From NCBI RefSeq assembly GCF_031846415.1, contig NZ_JAVRHT010000008.1, positions 39,787-103,786 of the forward strand: a DNA stretch of 64,000 nucleotides, read 5' to 3'. The notes below the pieces were generated by a model. That model saw nothing but the letters and a program-made list of their open reading frames with translations, did no database searches and had not been told where the DNA came from. Below are positions 7,823 to 16,186 of this stretch, piece after piece. Source of the DNA: Rubrivirga litoralis (GTDB taxonomy: Bacteria > Bacteroidota > Rhodothermia > Rhodothermales > Rubricoccaceae). The first letter of the stretch is position 1. Every line of letters starts with the position of its first letter. The position numbers were made by a program, and so were the translations under genes.

Positions 7823-8968
7823 GTGGTCCGTCGCTGCGTCCTGCTCCTCGCCGTCCTCCCCGCGCTGGCCGCGGCGCAGGGCGGGGCGCTCCCGGGCGGG
7901 GCGGACGCCCGCGCGTCGGGCTTTGTCGAGGCCGGCGGACGGCTGACGTACTTCGAGGTCGTCCGCGACAGCGTGGTCGTGCTGGGCGAGGGCGCCGAGG
8001 GGCGGCCGCGCGTCGTGCTCCCGTACGCGGCGTTCGTCGAGGTGCTCGGGCGGTCGGCGCGGGCCGGGGCGCTCGCGCCCGACACGCTGCGCGGGCCGTC
8101 GTCGCTCCCATTCGCGCTCGCCGTCGACGACCGAGCCGTCGTGCGCCTCGCGACGGCCGTCCCGGTGGGGACGCTCGCGCTGGGCGTGCTCGGCTTCGGG
8201 CTCATCGCGCTCGTGGGCGGGGCGGTCGTGTGGGAGCGGCGCGCGCGGCGGGCGCGCCGGCTCCGGGCCGAGTTCCGGCGGCGGCTGGCGGCGGCCCGCG
8301 AGGCCGAGCGGGCGCACCTCGCCCGCGAGCTCCACGACGGGCCGGTCCAGGACCTGTGCGCCGTCCAGGTGGCGCTCGCGGCCGAGCCGGGCGGGGAGGG
8401 CGCGCGGCGGGCCGTGACGGCGGTCGTCGGCGAGATCCGGGCGCTGTGCGACGAGCTCCGCCCGCAGGCGCTCGACGCGTTCGGGCTGGCGGCCGCGCTC
8501 GCGGGCCTCGTAGATCGGGCGGCCGAGGGCGAAAACCGCGAGGGCGGGGCGGACCTCGACGTCCGCCTGCGCGTCGAGCCCGCGGCCGGGGCGGCGGCCG
8601 ACGGGCCGGCCCTCAGCGACGAGCGCCGGCTGGCCCTCTACCGGATCGCCCAGGAGGCGCTGAACAACGCCGTCCAGCACGCGGCGGCCCGGCGCGTCGA
8701 CGTGGCCCTCGCGCTCGACGGCGCGGCGCTCCGCCTGACGGTCGACGACGACGGCGTGGGGCCGCCCCAGGCCGACGCCCTCGACTACGCGGCCGACGGC
8801 CACTACGGCCTGCTCGGGATGCACGAGCGGGCGGTCCTGCTCCGCGCCGACCTCGCCGTCTCGCGCGGCCCGCTCGGCGGCACGCGCGTGGCCCTCGACG
8901 TCCCCCTCCCCGCCCACCGGCTCGCCGCGCCCCAGCCGGCCGCCCCGCCCCGCCCCGATGCCCACTGA
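7823..8968 (+). CDS. Sensor histidine kinase, NarL-type partner (HisKA_3)
   Basis: The 381-residue two-component kinase starts with a signal-like segment (residues 1-19), followed by an exported region of about 90 residues. A single membrane helix is at about 115-137, then a HisKA_3 dimerisation domain with H-box ELHDGPVQDL (His171) and a C-terminal HATPase domain (EALNNAVQHA, DDGVG, GLLGMHERA). The GTG at 7823 lies directly after a GC box; no ATG is suitably placed. It overlaps the response-regulator gene by 11 bases, so the two are translationally coupled. The signal sensed is unknown. Confidence 0.88.
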   Translation: MVRRCVLLLAVLPALAAAQGGALPGGADARASGFVEAGGRLTYFEVVRDSVVVLGEGAEGRPRVVLPYAAFVEVLGRSARAGALAPDTLRGPSSLPFALAVDDRAVVRLATAVPVGTLALGVLGFGLIALVGGAVVWERRARRARRLRAEFRRRLAAAREAERAHLARELHDGPVQDLCAVQVALAAEPGGEGARRAVTAVVGEIRALCDELRPQALDAFGLAAALAGLVDRAAEGENREGGADLDVRLRVEPAAGAAADGPALSDERRLALYRIAQEALNNAVQHAAARRVDVALALDGAALRLTVDDDGVGPPQADALDYAADGHYGLLGMHERAVLLRADLAVSRGPLGGTRVALDVPLPAHRLAAPQPAAPPRPDAH

Positions 8969-9593
8969 CGCTCCCCGCGACGGCTCCGCCGTCACCGTCG
9001 TGCTCGCCGACGACCACCCCGCCTTCCGCGCCGGCATCCGCGGGGCGCTCGAAAAGGGCGGGGCGGTCGAGGTCGTGGGCGAGGCCGCCGACGGCGACGA
9101 GGCCCTCAAGCTCGTCGGCCGCCTGCGGCCCGACGTCCTGCTCCTCGACATGAACATGCCGGCCGTGACGGGGCTGGACGTGGCCGAGGCGCTCCAGACC
9201 GACCCCGACGCGCCGCGCGTGCTCGCGCTCAGCGCGTACAACGACTCGGCCACGATCCACGGGCTCCTCGACGCCGGCGTGGCCGGCTACATCACGAAGG
9301 ACCAGCACCCGGCGGCCGTGCGCGAGGCGGTCCTGGCCGTGCACCGCGGCGAGGGGCGCTGGTTCGTGCCCATCCCGAAGCGGCCCGAGACGCTCTCGCC
9401 GCTGACGGGCCGCGAGCACGAGGTGCTGGTAGCGATGGCGCGCGGGCTCGACAACGCCGAGATCGGGGACCGCCTGCGGATCGCCGAGAACACGGTCCGC
9501 AACCACCTCGCGGCCGTTTATTCGAAGCTGGGCGTGGGCTCGGCGCGCGAGGCCGTGGCGTGGGCGTGGGAGAACGGCCTGGTGCGGGCGTAG
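8958..9593 (+). CDS. NarL/FixJ-family response regulator
   Basis: The 211-residue regulator has a receiver domain with acidic pocket ADDH (residues 17-20) and phosphoacceptor Asp64 in LLLDMNMP. A LuxR-type helix-turn-helix follows (LTGREHEVLVAMARG, ENTVRNHLAAVYSKLGV, about 145-205). It is the cognate partner of the overlapping kinase gene. The stop is followed by a long GC-box inverted repeat at 9611-9652. Target genes cannot be inferred from this window. Confidence 0.93.
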   Translation: MPTDAPRDGSAVTVVLADDHPAFRAGIRGALEKGGAVEVVGEAADGDEALKLVGRLRPDVLLLDMNMPAVTGLDVAEALQTDPDAPRVLALSAYNDSATIHGLLDAGVAGYITKDQHPAAVREAVLAVHRGEGRWFVPIPKRPETLSPLTGREHEVLVAMARGLDNAEIGDRLRIAENTVRNHLAAVYSKLGVGSAREAVAWAWENGLVRA

Positions 9594-9610
9594 GGCGGGG
9601 CGGCCTCTGC

Positions 9611-9652
9611 CCGAGCGGGGCGGGCGAGGCCGAGGCTGGCCGCCCCGCTCGG
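9611..9652 (+). terminator. GC-box inverted repeat after the two-component operon
   Basis: Perfect 13-base arms CCGAGCGGGGCGG (9611-9623) and CCGCCCCGCTCGG (9640-9652) with a 16-base loop, 17 bases after the response-regulator stop. There is no U-tract, so it may be a Rho-independent-like structure, an mRNA end stabiliser or simply a paired repeat. Confidence 0.5.
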
Positions 9653-9782
9653 TGACGCGGGGGCGGTCAGCGGGACCAATCGCCTGCCCGGGTGTCCGGC
9701 CGGCGGCGCCGCGGCCGGTCCCTCCCCGCCCAGGCACCGCGCGCGAGCGGGGCGGGGCGGTCCGTTGTGCGGAGAGCCCGCC

Positions 9783-9843
9783 ACCCCGCCCTTTGGGTCC
9801 GCCCGCGCGCCGAACTCTGGGGCGGACCCAAGGGGCGGGGCGG
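9783..9843. repeat. Inverted repeat CCCTTTGGGTCCGCCC / GGGCGGACCCAAGGGG
   Basis: Left arm 9783-9804 and right arm 9820-9842 are near-perfect inverted copies. Single arms of the same repeat recur at 31203-31226 and 47974-47996. Each copy continues into a GC box. It lies just upstream of the NuoI-like gene, and TAGCTTCC at 9847-9854 may be that gene's -10 region. Confidence 0.8.
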
Positions 9844-9889
9844 GCGTAGCTTCCGGGTCCCCCGAACCGCCCCGCCCTGCGGGTCCGCC

Positions 9890-10558
9890 ATGCCCGGAAC
9901 GCCCGTCGTCAAGTCCACGCCCAACGAGCGGACGCTCACCTTCTGGGAAAACCTGTACCTCCCCGAGATCTTTAAGGGCCTGGGTTACTCGGCCTCTAAG
10001 ATGTCGCTCGAGAGCTACGCCTTCGAGTACCCCGAGGAGCAGTGGTACCCGCCGGACTCGTACCGCGGCCGGCCGGTGCTGGTCGAGGAGCAGGGCCGCC
10101 CGCGGTGCGTCTCGTGCGGGCTCTGCGCCCGCTCGTGCCCGCCGCTCGCCATCTCGATGCAGGCCCACGAGGTCACCGACGACATCAAGGAGCGCGAGCC
10201 CGAGTGGTTCGAGATCAACATGCTCCGGTGCATCTACTGCGGGTTCTGTGAGGAGGTCTGCCCCGAGGAGGCCATCGTGATGTCGAAGGAGTACGACCTC
10301 ACGTTCCAGCACCGCGACGAGGCCCACTTCGGGCTGGACAAGCTGCTCGTCCCCAAGGAGCGCCTGGTCGACCGCCTGGAGTTCCTGGAGCGCCGCCGGA
10401 ACGGGCAGCCCGCCGGCGACTGGCAGCACAAGCCCGAGAACAACGTGCACACGCTCCGCAACCGGCTCGACTACCTCGCCCGGCTGGAGGACGCCGAGGC
10501 GACGGTCAACGCCATCGACCCGCAGGAGCCGCTCGCCGAAGACGTCGACGCGGTGTAG
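9890..10558 (+). CDS. nuoI: NuoI-like NADH-quinone oxidoreductase subunit (2x4Fe-4S)
   Basis: The 222-residue protein has two classical 4Fe-4S ferredoxin motifs: Cys73, 76, 79 and 83 (CVSCGLCARSCP) and Cys114, 117, 120 and 124 (CIYCGFCEEVCP). They are set in the spacing of complex I subunit NuoI, and the WYPPDSYRGRP segment before the clusters is also typical. NuoI passes electrons between peripheral-arm clusters and the quinone site. No other nuo gene is nearby, so it is either a dispersed complex I gene or a related membrane-associated ferredoxin. The ATG at 9890 fits the family start. Confidence 0.8.
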   Translation: MPGTPVVKSTPNERTLTFWENLYLPEIFKGLGYSASKMSLESYAFEYPEEQWYPPDSYRGRPVLVEEQGRPRCVSCGLCARSCPPLAISMQAHEVTDDIKEREPEWFEINMLRCIYCGFCEEVCPEEAIVMSKEYDLTFQHRDEAHFGLDKLLVPKERLVDRLEFLERRRNGQPAGDWQHKPENNVHTLRNRLDYLARLEDAEATVNAIDPQEPLAEDVDAV

Positions 10559-10651
10559 GGATGGAGGGACGGGGGATGGAGGGATGAGCAGAACCGACCG
10601 CTCCGCCTTTCCCTCCTCCTTTTCTCATCCCGCATCTCTCCGCATCTCTCC

Positions 10652-11221
10652 ATGCCCGACCTGGACCGCTACGCCGCCCCGCCCCGCGACGCCGCCACGC
10701 TGGCTACGCGTCGCGAGGCGCTGCTCGACCAGCTCGGGTGGCTGGAGGACGAGGCCGCCGCGCTCGCCCCGCTCCTCGCCGACCTGCCCGCGTGGGCCGT
10801 CGACGAGGCCCCGCTCGAAACGGACCTCTCGGCCAAGGAAACGTTCGCCGCGCTCACGGCCCTCGACCGCGACGTCTACCCCGTGTGGCTCGCCCGGCTC
10901 CAGGACGAGGACGCCCCCGAGGTCGCGACGCCCGACCCGCTCCCGCGCGTCGAGGGCGCCAACGGCCGTGCGCTCGACGCCCTCCTCACCGACCTCCGCG
11001 CCGCCCGCGCCGACTTCCGCACGGCGCTCGCCGCCGTCCCGCCCGAGGCGTGGGGGCGGGGCGTGGTCGTGGACGGCACGGCGACCGACCTCTACGGGCT
11101 CGCCCTCTCGGTCGTCCAGCGCGACGCCGACCACCTGAAGGCGCTGGCCTACCGGCTCCACGAGGCCGACCTCCGCCCGCGCACGCCCTCGGACGACCTG
11201 CCGCGCCCGCCGTCGTCGTGA
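10652..11221 (+). CDS. DinB-like helical bundle protein
   Basis: The 189-residue, mostly helical protein resembles the DinB/YfiT metal-dependent hydrolase-like superfamily: an SAKETFAALTALDRDVYP helix and a late DADHLKALAYRLHEA helix. The first metal-ligand His position appears to be Asp, so the metal site may be incomplete. Short pyrimidine-rich words (CATCTCTC) precede the ATG. The stop overlaps the start of the next gene by four bases (GTGA), so the pair is probably co-translated. The family assignment is tentative. Confidence 0.5.
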   Translation: MPDLDRYAAPPRDAATLATRREALLDQLGWLEDEAAALAPLLADLPAWAVDEAPLETDLSAKETFAALTALDRDVYPVWLARLQDEDAPEVATPDPLPRVEGANGRALDALLTDLRAARADFRTALAAVPPEAWGRGVVVDGTATDLYGLALSVVQRDADHLKALAYRLHEADLRPRTPSDDLPRPPSS

Positions 11222-12123
11222 GGTCCGGGCGGGGCGGCCTGCTCGCGGTCCTGGCCGCCCTGCTCGGCGGCTGCGCCTACGTCGGCGACATCGCGACCGC
11301 CCCGCTCTCCGCCCGCGTCGGGCCGCCGCCGCCGGGCTTCGAGGCCGTCGTCGTGCCCATCCCCGTAGGCGGTCCGCTGGCCGCGTGGATCGCCGCCGCC
11401 CCGCCCGAGGCGCCGGCCGTGGTCCTCCTGCACGGGCTGGGCGACAACCGGGTGGACCTCCTGCCCCGCGCGCGCCTGCTCGCGGACGCGGGCTACGCCG
11501 TGCTCCTGGTCGACCTCCCCGCCCACGGCGAGAGCCCGGGCGAGCGCATCGGCTACGGGTGGCCGGAGCGTCACGCGGCGGCGGCGGCCGTGGGCTTCCT
11601 CCGGCGGAGCCGGCCGCACGGGCGCGTCGGCGTCGTGGCGATCTCGCTGGGCGGGGCGGCGGCGGCGCTCGCCGGGCCGGCCCTGAACGCGGACGCGCTC
11701 GTGCTGGAGTCCGTCTACCCGACGTTCGAGGCCGCCGTCGGCAACCGCGCGCGGCGCCTGCTCGGGCCGCTCGCTCCGTCCGTGGCCGCGGCGCTCCTCG
11801 CGCAGACGCGGGACCGCATCGGCGTGCCGGCCGACTCGCTCCGCCCCGTCGACGCCGTCGGCCGCGTGCGCGCGCCGACGTTCGTGATGGGCGGGGCGGA
11901 CGACGCGTTCACGCCCGAGGCCGAGACGCGCGCGCTGTTCGACGCGGCGACCGGGCCGAAGGCGCTGTGGATCGTGCCCGGCGCGAAGCACGAGGACTTG
12001 TACGAGGCGGCGCCCGACGCTTACCGCCGCCGCGTGCTGGACTTCCTGGGCGAGCACCTCGGCCGCCCCGCCCAGATCGGCCCCGCCCAGGAGCGCTCCG
12101 CCCAGGACCACCCCGCCCCGTAG
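11218..12123 (+). CDS. Lipoprotein alpha/beta hydrolase
   Basis: The 301-residue hydrolase starts with GTG (overlapping the previous stop) and a lipoprotein signal with lipobox LLGGC (Cys19). The alpha/beta-hydrolase fold shows an oxyanion HGLGDN motif, nucleophile Ser in VAISLGGAAA, acid in GGADDAFTP and His in PGAKHEDL. It is therefore probably active and membrane-anchored. Substrate is unknown; lipid, ester or peptide hydrolysis are all possible. The Pro/Ala-rich C-terminus is encoded by GC-box-like repeats. Confidence 0.8.
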   Translation: MRSGRGGLLAVLAALLGGCAYVGDIATAPLSARVGPPPPGFEAVVVPIPVGGPLAAWIAAAPPEAPAVVLLHGLGDNRVDLLPRARLLADAGYAVLLVDLPAHGESPGERIGYGWPERHAAAAAVGFLRRSRPHGRVGVVAISLGGAAAALAGPALNADALVLESVYPTFEAAVGNRARRLLGPLAPSVAAALLAQTRDRIGVPADSLRPVDAVGRVRAPTFVMGGADDAFTPEAETRALFDAATGPKALWIVPGAKHEDLYEAAPDAYRRRVLDFLGEHLGRPAQIGPAQERSAQDHPAP

Positions 12124-12183
12124 AGGATCGGGCGGGGCGGGCGCCTTTCTGACGTCTGGAAGCGCTCCCGGACGCTCCACGCA

Positions 12184-12212
12184 TTGACGGGCGGGGCGGC
12201 GTCCCCTATCCT
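12184..12212 (+). promoter_or_regulatory. Promoter for the arg leader
   Basis: TTGACG (12184-12189), exactly 17 bases, then TATCCT (12207-12212). The spacer contains a complete GGGCGGGGCGG box. The expected transcript start is about 9-10 bases before the leader ATG at 12222, so the leader peptide would be almost leaderless. This is one of the best -35/-10 pairs in the window. Confidence 0.6.
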
Positions 12213-12221
12213 CCCAACACG

Positions 12222-12305
12222 ATGCGCCCGCTCCCCTCCCTGCGACGTCTCCGACGCCGACCGGCTCGCCAGCCGAGAGGAGGGTTGACCTGCGGGTCCC
12301 GCTGA
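12222..12305 (+). CDS. Arginine-rich leader peptide of the arg cluster
   Basis: A 27-codon open frame encoding a peptide that begins MRPLPSLRRLRRRPARQ and contains nine Arg, six of them at residues 8-16. It lies between a promoter-like element and an intrinsic terminator, just upstream of eight co-directional arginine-pathway genes. By analogy with his, trp and leu leaders, ribosome stalling at Arg codons when charged tRNA-Arg is scarce would alter downstream RNA folding. GC-rich DNA favours Arg codons, so composition alone could produce some enrichment. A CCGCTG/CAGCGG hairpin (12299-12314) overlaps the stop. Confidence 0.5.
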   Translation: MRPLPSLRRLRRRPARQPRGGLTCGSR

Positions 12306-12330
12306 GCCCAGCGGATCGTCCGTTTTGTCG

Positions 12331-12366
12331 CGCCGACTCTCGTTGAGGGTCGGCGTTTTTCGTTTT
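12331..12366 (+). terminator. Intrinsic terminator (attenuator) before argG
   Basis: A 10-bp stem, 12331-12340 with 12346-12355 (one G-U pair), loop CGTTG, followed by TTTTTCGTTTT. It is the clearest U-tract terminator in a window where T-runs are rare. The 5' arm heptamer CGCCGAC also occurs at 12255-12261 inside the leader's Arg codons, so the 3' arm has an alternative partner. It could instead end transcription of the hydrolase gene about 200 bases upstream. Confidence 0.8.
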
Positions 12367-12452
12367 CCACCCCGCCCGAGGTCGAGGAGAAGAGGTCAGG
12401 AGGTAGACGCCCCCTCTTCTCGTCCCCGCTTCTTCTCGTCCCCCTCCTCCTC

Positions 12453-13706
12453 ATGTCCTCCCCGATTGCCCTCGCCTTTTCCGGCGGCCTCGACACGTCG
12501 TTCTGCGTCCCCTACCTGAAGGAGGAGACCGGCCGCGACGTGTGGACCGTGACCGTCGACACGGGCGGGTTCTCGGCCGACGAGTTGGAGGAGGTGGAGG
12601 CTCGGTCCAAAACGCTCGGGGCCGCCGGTCATACGACGGTCGACGCCCGGGCGGACCTGTGGGAGCGGGCGCTGAGCTACCTCGTCAAGGGGAACGTGCT
12701 GCGGGGCGGCGTCTACCCGCTCTGCGTGGGGCCGGAGCGCGTGGTGCAGGCGCAGGCGCTCGTCGGCGCCGCCCGCGAGATTGGCGCGACGGCCGTCGCC
12801 CACGGCTCGACGGGCGCCGGGAACGACCAAGTCCGGTTCGACACGGCGCTCCGCCTGCTCGCCGGGCAGACCGCAAGCGGGCGGGGCGGGGCGGCCAGCG
12901 ACGGCACGGGCGGGGCGGAGATCGAGGTCATGGCGCCCATCCGCACGCTGGGCCTCACGCGCGAGGCGTCGGCGGCCTACCTCGCCGAGCGCGGCGTCCA
13001 CGTGGACCCGGCGACGACGGACTACTCGGTCAACCGCGGCCTGTGGGGCACGACGATCGGGGGTAAGGAGACGCACCGGACTGACGGCGTGCTGCCGGAG
13101 TCGGCGTGGCCGGACACGGCGAGCCCGGACGCCGCCCCGCCCGCAGGGCGCGAGGTGGCGGTTCAGTTCGAGCGGGGCGTGCCGGTCGCGCTCGACGGCG
13201 AGGCGATGGCGCCCGTCGCGCTCGTCGAGGCGCTGGGCCGGATCGGCGCCGAGCACGGCGTCGGGCGGGGCGTCCACGTGGGCGACACGATCCTGGGGAT
13301 CAAGGGCCGCGTGGCGTTCGAGGCGCCGGCCGCGCTCGTCCTCATCGACGCCCACCGCGAGCTGGAAAAGGTGGTCTTGACCAAGCTCCAGCTGGTGCAG
13401 AAGGCGGCGCTGGGCGACCTCTACGGCGCGCTCATGCACGAGGGCCTCTACTTCGACCCCGTCATGCGCGACCTCGAAGCGTTCCTCGACTCGTCGCAGC
13501 GCCGCGTGAGCGGGGTGGCGACCGTCGCGCTCCGCCAGGGCGCCCACCGCGTGCGCGGCGTCTCGTCGCCGCACTCGCTCTTCGACACCGGCGTGGCGAC
13601 GTACGGCGAGGAGACGGCGCTGTGGGACGGCCGCGACGCCGAGGGCTTTACGCGGATCTACGGCTTGCAGAGCCTCCTCGCGGCGGCTGCGACGAGTGAC
13701 GAGTGA
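12453..13706 (+). CDS. argG: Argininosuccinate synthase
   Basis: ArgG joins citrulline and aspartate using ATP. The PP-loop AFSGGLDTS (residues 8-16), the HGSTGAGNDQVRFD block and GMKS-type downstream motifs identify it. The length (417) is normal. A loop after LLAGQTA is built from two GC-box copies (SGRGG and TGGAE segments), an insertion relative to compact homologues. It is the first structural gene of the arginine cluster and follows the attenuator by about 90 bases that contain TCTTCTCGTCCCC-like repeated words. Confidence 0.96.
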   Translation: MSSPIALAFSGGLDTSFCVPYLKEETGRDVWTVTVDTGGFSADELEEVEARSKTLGAAGHTTVDARADLWERALSYLVKGNVLRGGVYPLCVGPERVVQAQALVGAAREIGATAVAHGSTGAGNDQVRFDTALRLLAGQTASGRGGAASDGTGGAEIEVMAPIRTLGLTREASAAYLAERGVHVDPATTDYSVNRGLWGTTIGGKETHRTDGVLPESAWPDTASPDAAPPAGREVAVQFERGVPVALDGEAMAPVALVEALGRIGAEHGVGRGVHVGDTILGIKGRVAFEAPAALVLIDAHRELEKVVLTKLQLVQKAALGDLYGALMHEGLYFDPVMRDLEAFLDSSQRRVSGVATVALRQGAHRVRGVSSPHSLFDTGVATYGEETALWDGRDAEGFTRIYGLQSLLAAAATSDE

Positions 13707-13748
13707 TGGGCCGCCCCGCCCGCGCTGTGCTCACGGTCCCACCCCGCC

Positions 13749-13780
13749 CGTCACCCTTTACTCGTCACCCGTCACCCGCC
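13749..13780. repeat. Short GTCACCC heptamer run
   Basis: Three imperfect CGTCACC units end directly at the ATG of the next gene. The heptamer is the same as in the long array before argF' (17641-17687) and in a degenerate run before argD (16298-16325). Confidence 0.75.
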
Positions 13781-14965
13781 ATGCCTACGCAAACGATCAC
13801 GACGCTCACCGCCGACCACGTCGCCTCCAGCACCGGCCCCTGCGCGCTGGGGCACGAGGTCCGCGTCTCGCCCTACGTCGTCGCCGAGGAGGGGTACTGC
13901 CTCGCCGCGAGGGCGCTCGACACGAAGGAGGTGTACAACCAGATCGAGGGCGCCGACGGCGTGTTCCGCACGGTCGTGGCCGGCGAGGTGATCGTGGGCG
14001 CGCTCGGCGAGCGGCAGGCGCTGAAGGGCTACTCCGGGCGCATCCCGCGCCACGTCGCGCCGGGCGACACGCTCCACGTCCAGAACATGGGCGGCATCCT
14101 GGGCCGCGTGGCCCAGCCGCACCCCGACCTCGGGCCGGCGCTCCGCGTCGAGGTGCTCGGCGCGGTCCTCCTGGGCGACCCGCCGCGCCACGCGCGCATC
14201 CAGGACACGGCCATCGACCCGGTCGAGACGCTGGCGGCCTCCGCCCCGCTCGTGTTCGTGAGCGGGACGGCCATGAACACGGGCAAGACCTACGCCGCCG
14301 CCGCGCTCGTCGCCGGCCTGACGGCGCGCGGCCTCCGCGTGGCCGCCGCCAAGCTGACCGGCGCCGCGCTCCAGCGCGACGTCCGCGCGATGGTCGAGGG
14401 CGGGGCGGTGGCGAGCGCGTCATTCGTCGAGGCCGGCGCGGTCGCCACGACGGGCCGCGACATGGTGCCGATCGCCAAGGGCCTCATCGCGCACCTGAAC
14501 CGCCCCGCTCCGCTCCGCGACGGCACGGAAGGCGAGGGCGGGGTGGAGACCGAGGGCGGGGCGGTGCCGGACGTGCTCGTGCTCGAGCTGGGCGACGGCG
14601 TGATCGGGCCGTACGGGGTCGACCAGATCCTGCAGGACATGGAGCTCCAGCGGCTCACGGCCACGCACGTGCTCGCGGCGGCCGACCTCGCCGGCGTGTG
14701 GGCGTGCGACCAGCTGTTCCGCTCGCGCTATCGGGCCGGCATCGGCGTCGTGGTCGGGCCGGCGACGGACACCGACGTGGGCCGCCGCTACATCCAGACG
14801 TCGCTGGGCATCCCGGCCGTCAACGCGCGGTCCGAGCCCGACGCGCTGGCGGCGCTCGTGGCCGACGACGTCCGCGACGCGAAGGCGTGGGCGGCCTCGC
14901 CCAGCCCGCTCCCCTCGTTCAACGGCCCGCGCCGGCCTCTCGTGGGGGTGAGGGATGGGGGATAG
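13781..14965 (+). CDS. P-loop protein of unknown function inside the arg cluster
   Basis: The 394-residue protein has an N-terminal beta-rich domain (residues 1-135). A P-loop nucleotide-binding domain follows, with SGTAMNTGKT at about 161-170, a KLTGAALQRDV segment and LELGDGVIGPYGVDQIL. The P-loop half resembles the dethiobiotin synthetase/CobB-MobB and DUF1611 style of fold. It lies between argG and argC, where Bacteroidota often have an N-acetyltransferase for the first arginine step; no argA or argJ is visible in the window. Its role is therefore open: regulator, ligase or unrelated. The C-terminus runs into repeat sequence. Confidence 0.6.
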   Translation: MPTQTITTLTADHVASSTGPCALGHEVRVSPYVVAEEGYCLAARALDTKEVYNQIEGADGVFRTVVAGEVIVGALGERQALKGYSGRIPRHVAPGDTLHVQNMGGILGRVAQPHPDLGPALRVEVLGAVLLGDPPRHARIQDTAIDPVETLAASAPLVFVSGTAMNTGKTYAAAALVAGLTARGLRVAAAKLTGAALQRDVRAMVEGGAVASASFVEAGAVATTGRDMVPIAKGLIAHLNRPAPLRDGTEGEGGVETEGGAVPDVLVLELGDGVIGPYGVDQILQDMELQRLTATHVLAAADLAGVWACDQLFRSRYRAGIGVVVGPATDTDVGRRYIQTSLGIPAVNARSEPDALAALVADDVRDAKAWAASPSPLPSFNGPRRPLVGVRDGG

Positions 14966-15016
14966 GGAAATGGAGGGATGGGCAGACCCGCCGGTCCCGA
15001 CCGCCCCGCTCCGCCC

Positions 15017-15042
15017 GGACACGGCGAGCCGTGTCCCTACGA
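15017..15042. repeat. Palindrome GGACACGGC/GCCGTGTCC
   Basis: Nine-base arms separated by GA, followed by CTACGA, in the spacer before argC. The same arms are at 7659-7678, 17588-17607 and (disturbed) 39066-39087. Confidence 0.85.
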
Positions 15043-15097
15043 AAGGCAAACCGCCCCGCCCGGCCGCCCCGCCCTCTGCTCATCCCTCTTCCATCCC

Positions 15098-16186
15098 TTG
15101 ATCCCTCCCCATCCCTCCCGAGTCGCCGCCCTCCACGGCGCCGGCTACGCCGGCGGCGAGCTCGTCGCGCTCCTCCTGGGCCACCCCGCCGTCGCGCTCG
15201 CCGCCGTGACCAGCCGGAGCCAGACGGGCGGGGCGGTCTGGACCACGCACCCGCGCCTCCGTGGGCAGACGGACCTCGCCTACACCGCGCCGGACGACCT
15301 CGACCTGGACGGTCTCGACGCCGCGTTCGTGTGCGCCGAACACGGCCAGGGCGCCCAAACCGTCCTGGACCTCCGCGCGCGCGGGTTCGACGGCCTGATC
15401 ATCGACCTCAGCGCAGACCACCGGCTGCACGACCCCGACACCTACCGCGCGGTCTACGACCTGGACCACCCCGCCCCGGACGCGATGCGCGAGGCGGTCT
15501 ACGGGCTCGCTGAGGTCAACGGCGACCGCGTGGCGGGCGCGCGGCTCGTGGCCAACCCGGGGTGCTTCGCGACCGGGATCACGCTCGCGCTGTGGCCGCT
15601 GCGGGAATTGGGCGGGGCGGGCGGGGTGGAGGCCCACGTCACGGCGCTCACCGGCGCCTCGGGCTCGGGCGCGCGGCCGTCCGACACCACGCACTTCCCG
15701 CGCCGCGACGGGAACGTCCGCGCCTACAAGGTGCTCGCGCACCGGCACCTCGCCGAAGTGGACGAGACGCTAGGCGGGGCGGGTCGCAACCCAGCGGACC
15801 GCAACCCGGCGGGGCAGGGCGGGGCGGCCGTCCACTTTGTCCCGGCCTCCGGCCCGTGGACGCGCGGCATCTGGGGGACCGCCCACGTCACCTTCGCCGC
15901 CCCGCCCGCGCCGGGCGCCGTGGCCGAGGCGTTCGAGGCCGCCTACGGCGGGCGCCCGTTCGTCCGCCTCTGGCCGGACGCGCTGCCCGAACTGCTCCCG
16001 ACGGTCGGCACGCCGTTCTGCGACCTGGGCTGGGTCGAGCGGGGCGGGCACCTCGTGGTCGGCTTCGCGCTCGACAACCTGCTTAAAGGGGCGGCGAGCC
16101 AGGCGGTCCAGAACCTGAACCTCGCGCTCGGCCTGCCCGAGACAGCGGGGCTGCTGCCGGGCGGGGCGGTGGAGGTAACGGCGTAG
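15098..16186 (+). CDS. argC: N-acetyl-gamma-glutamyl-phosphate reductase
   Basis: ArgC reduces N-acylglutamyl phosphate to the semialdehyde with NADPH. The Rossmann motif GAGYAGGEL (residues 14-22) and the catalytic Cys156 in NPGCFATG are present. No ATG or GTG lies at the expected position. The TTG at 15098 gives the shortest N-terminus before RVAALHGAGY and lies inside a run of CATCCCT-like heptamers. The longer open frame from 14978 crosses a palindrome and is unlikely to be coding. A GC-box-derived insertion occurs around residues 230-245. Confidence 0.9.
   Translation: MIPPHPSRVAALHGAGYAGGELVALLLGHPAVALAAVTSRSQTGGAVWTTHPRLRGQTDLAYTAPDDLDLDGLDAAFVCAEHGQGAQTVLDLRARGFDGLIIDLSADHRLHDPDTYRAVYDLDHPAPDAMREAVYGLAEVNGDRVAGARLVANPGCFATGITLALWPLRELGGAGGVEAHVTALTGASGSGARPSDTTHFPRRDGNVRAYKVLAHRHLAEVDETLGGAGRNPADRNPAGQGGAAVHFVPASGPWTRGIWGTAHVTFAAPPAPGAVAEAFEAAYGGRPFVRLWPDALPELLPTVGTPFCDLGWVERGGHLVVGFALDNLLKGAASQAVQNLNLALGLPETAGLLPGGAVEVTA

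Noticed and set aside
14978..15097. N-terminal extension of argC to 14978
   Set aside because: It would include a palindrome and repeat words with no ArgC similarity.
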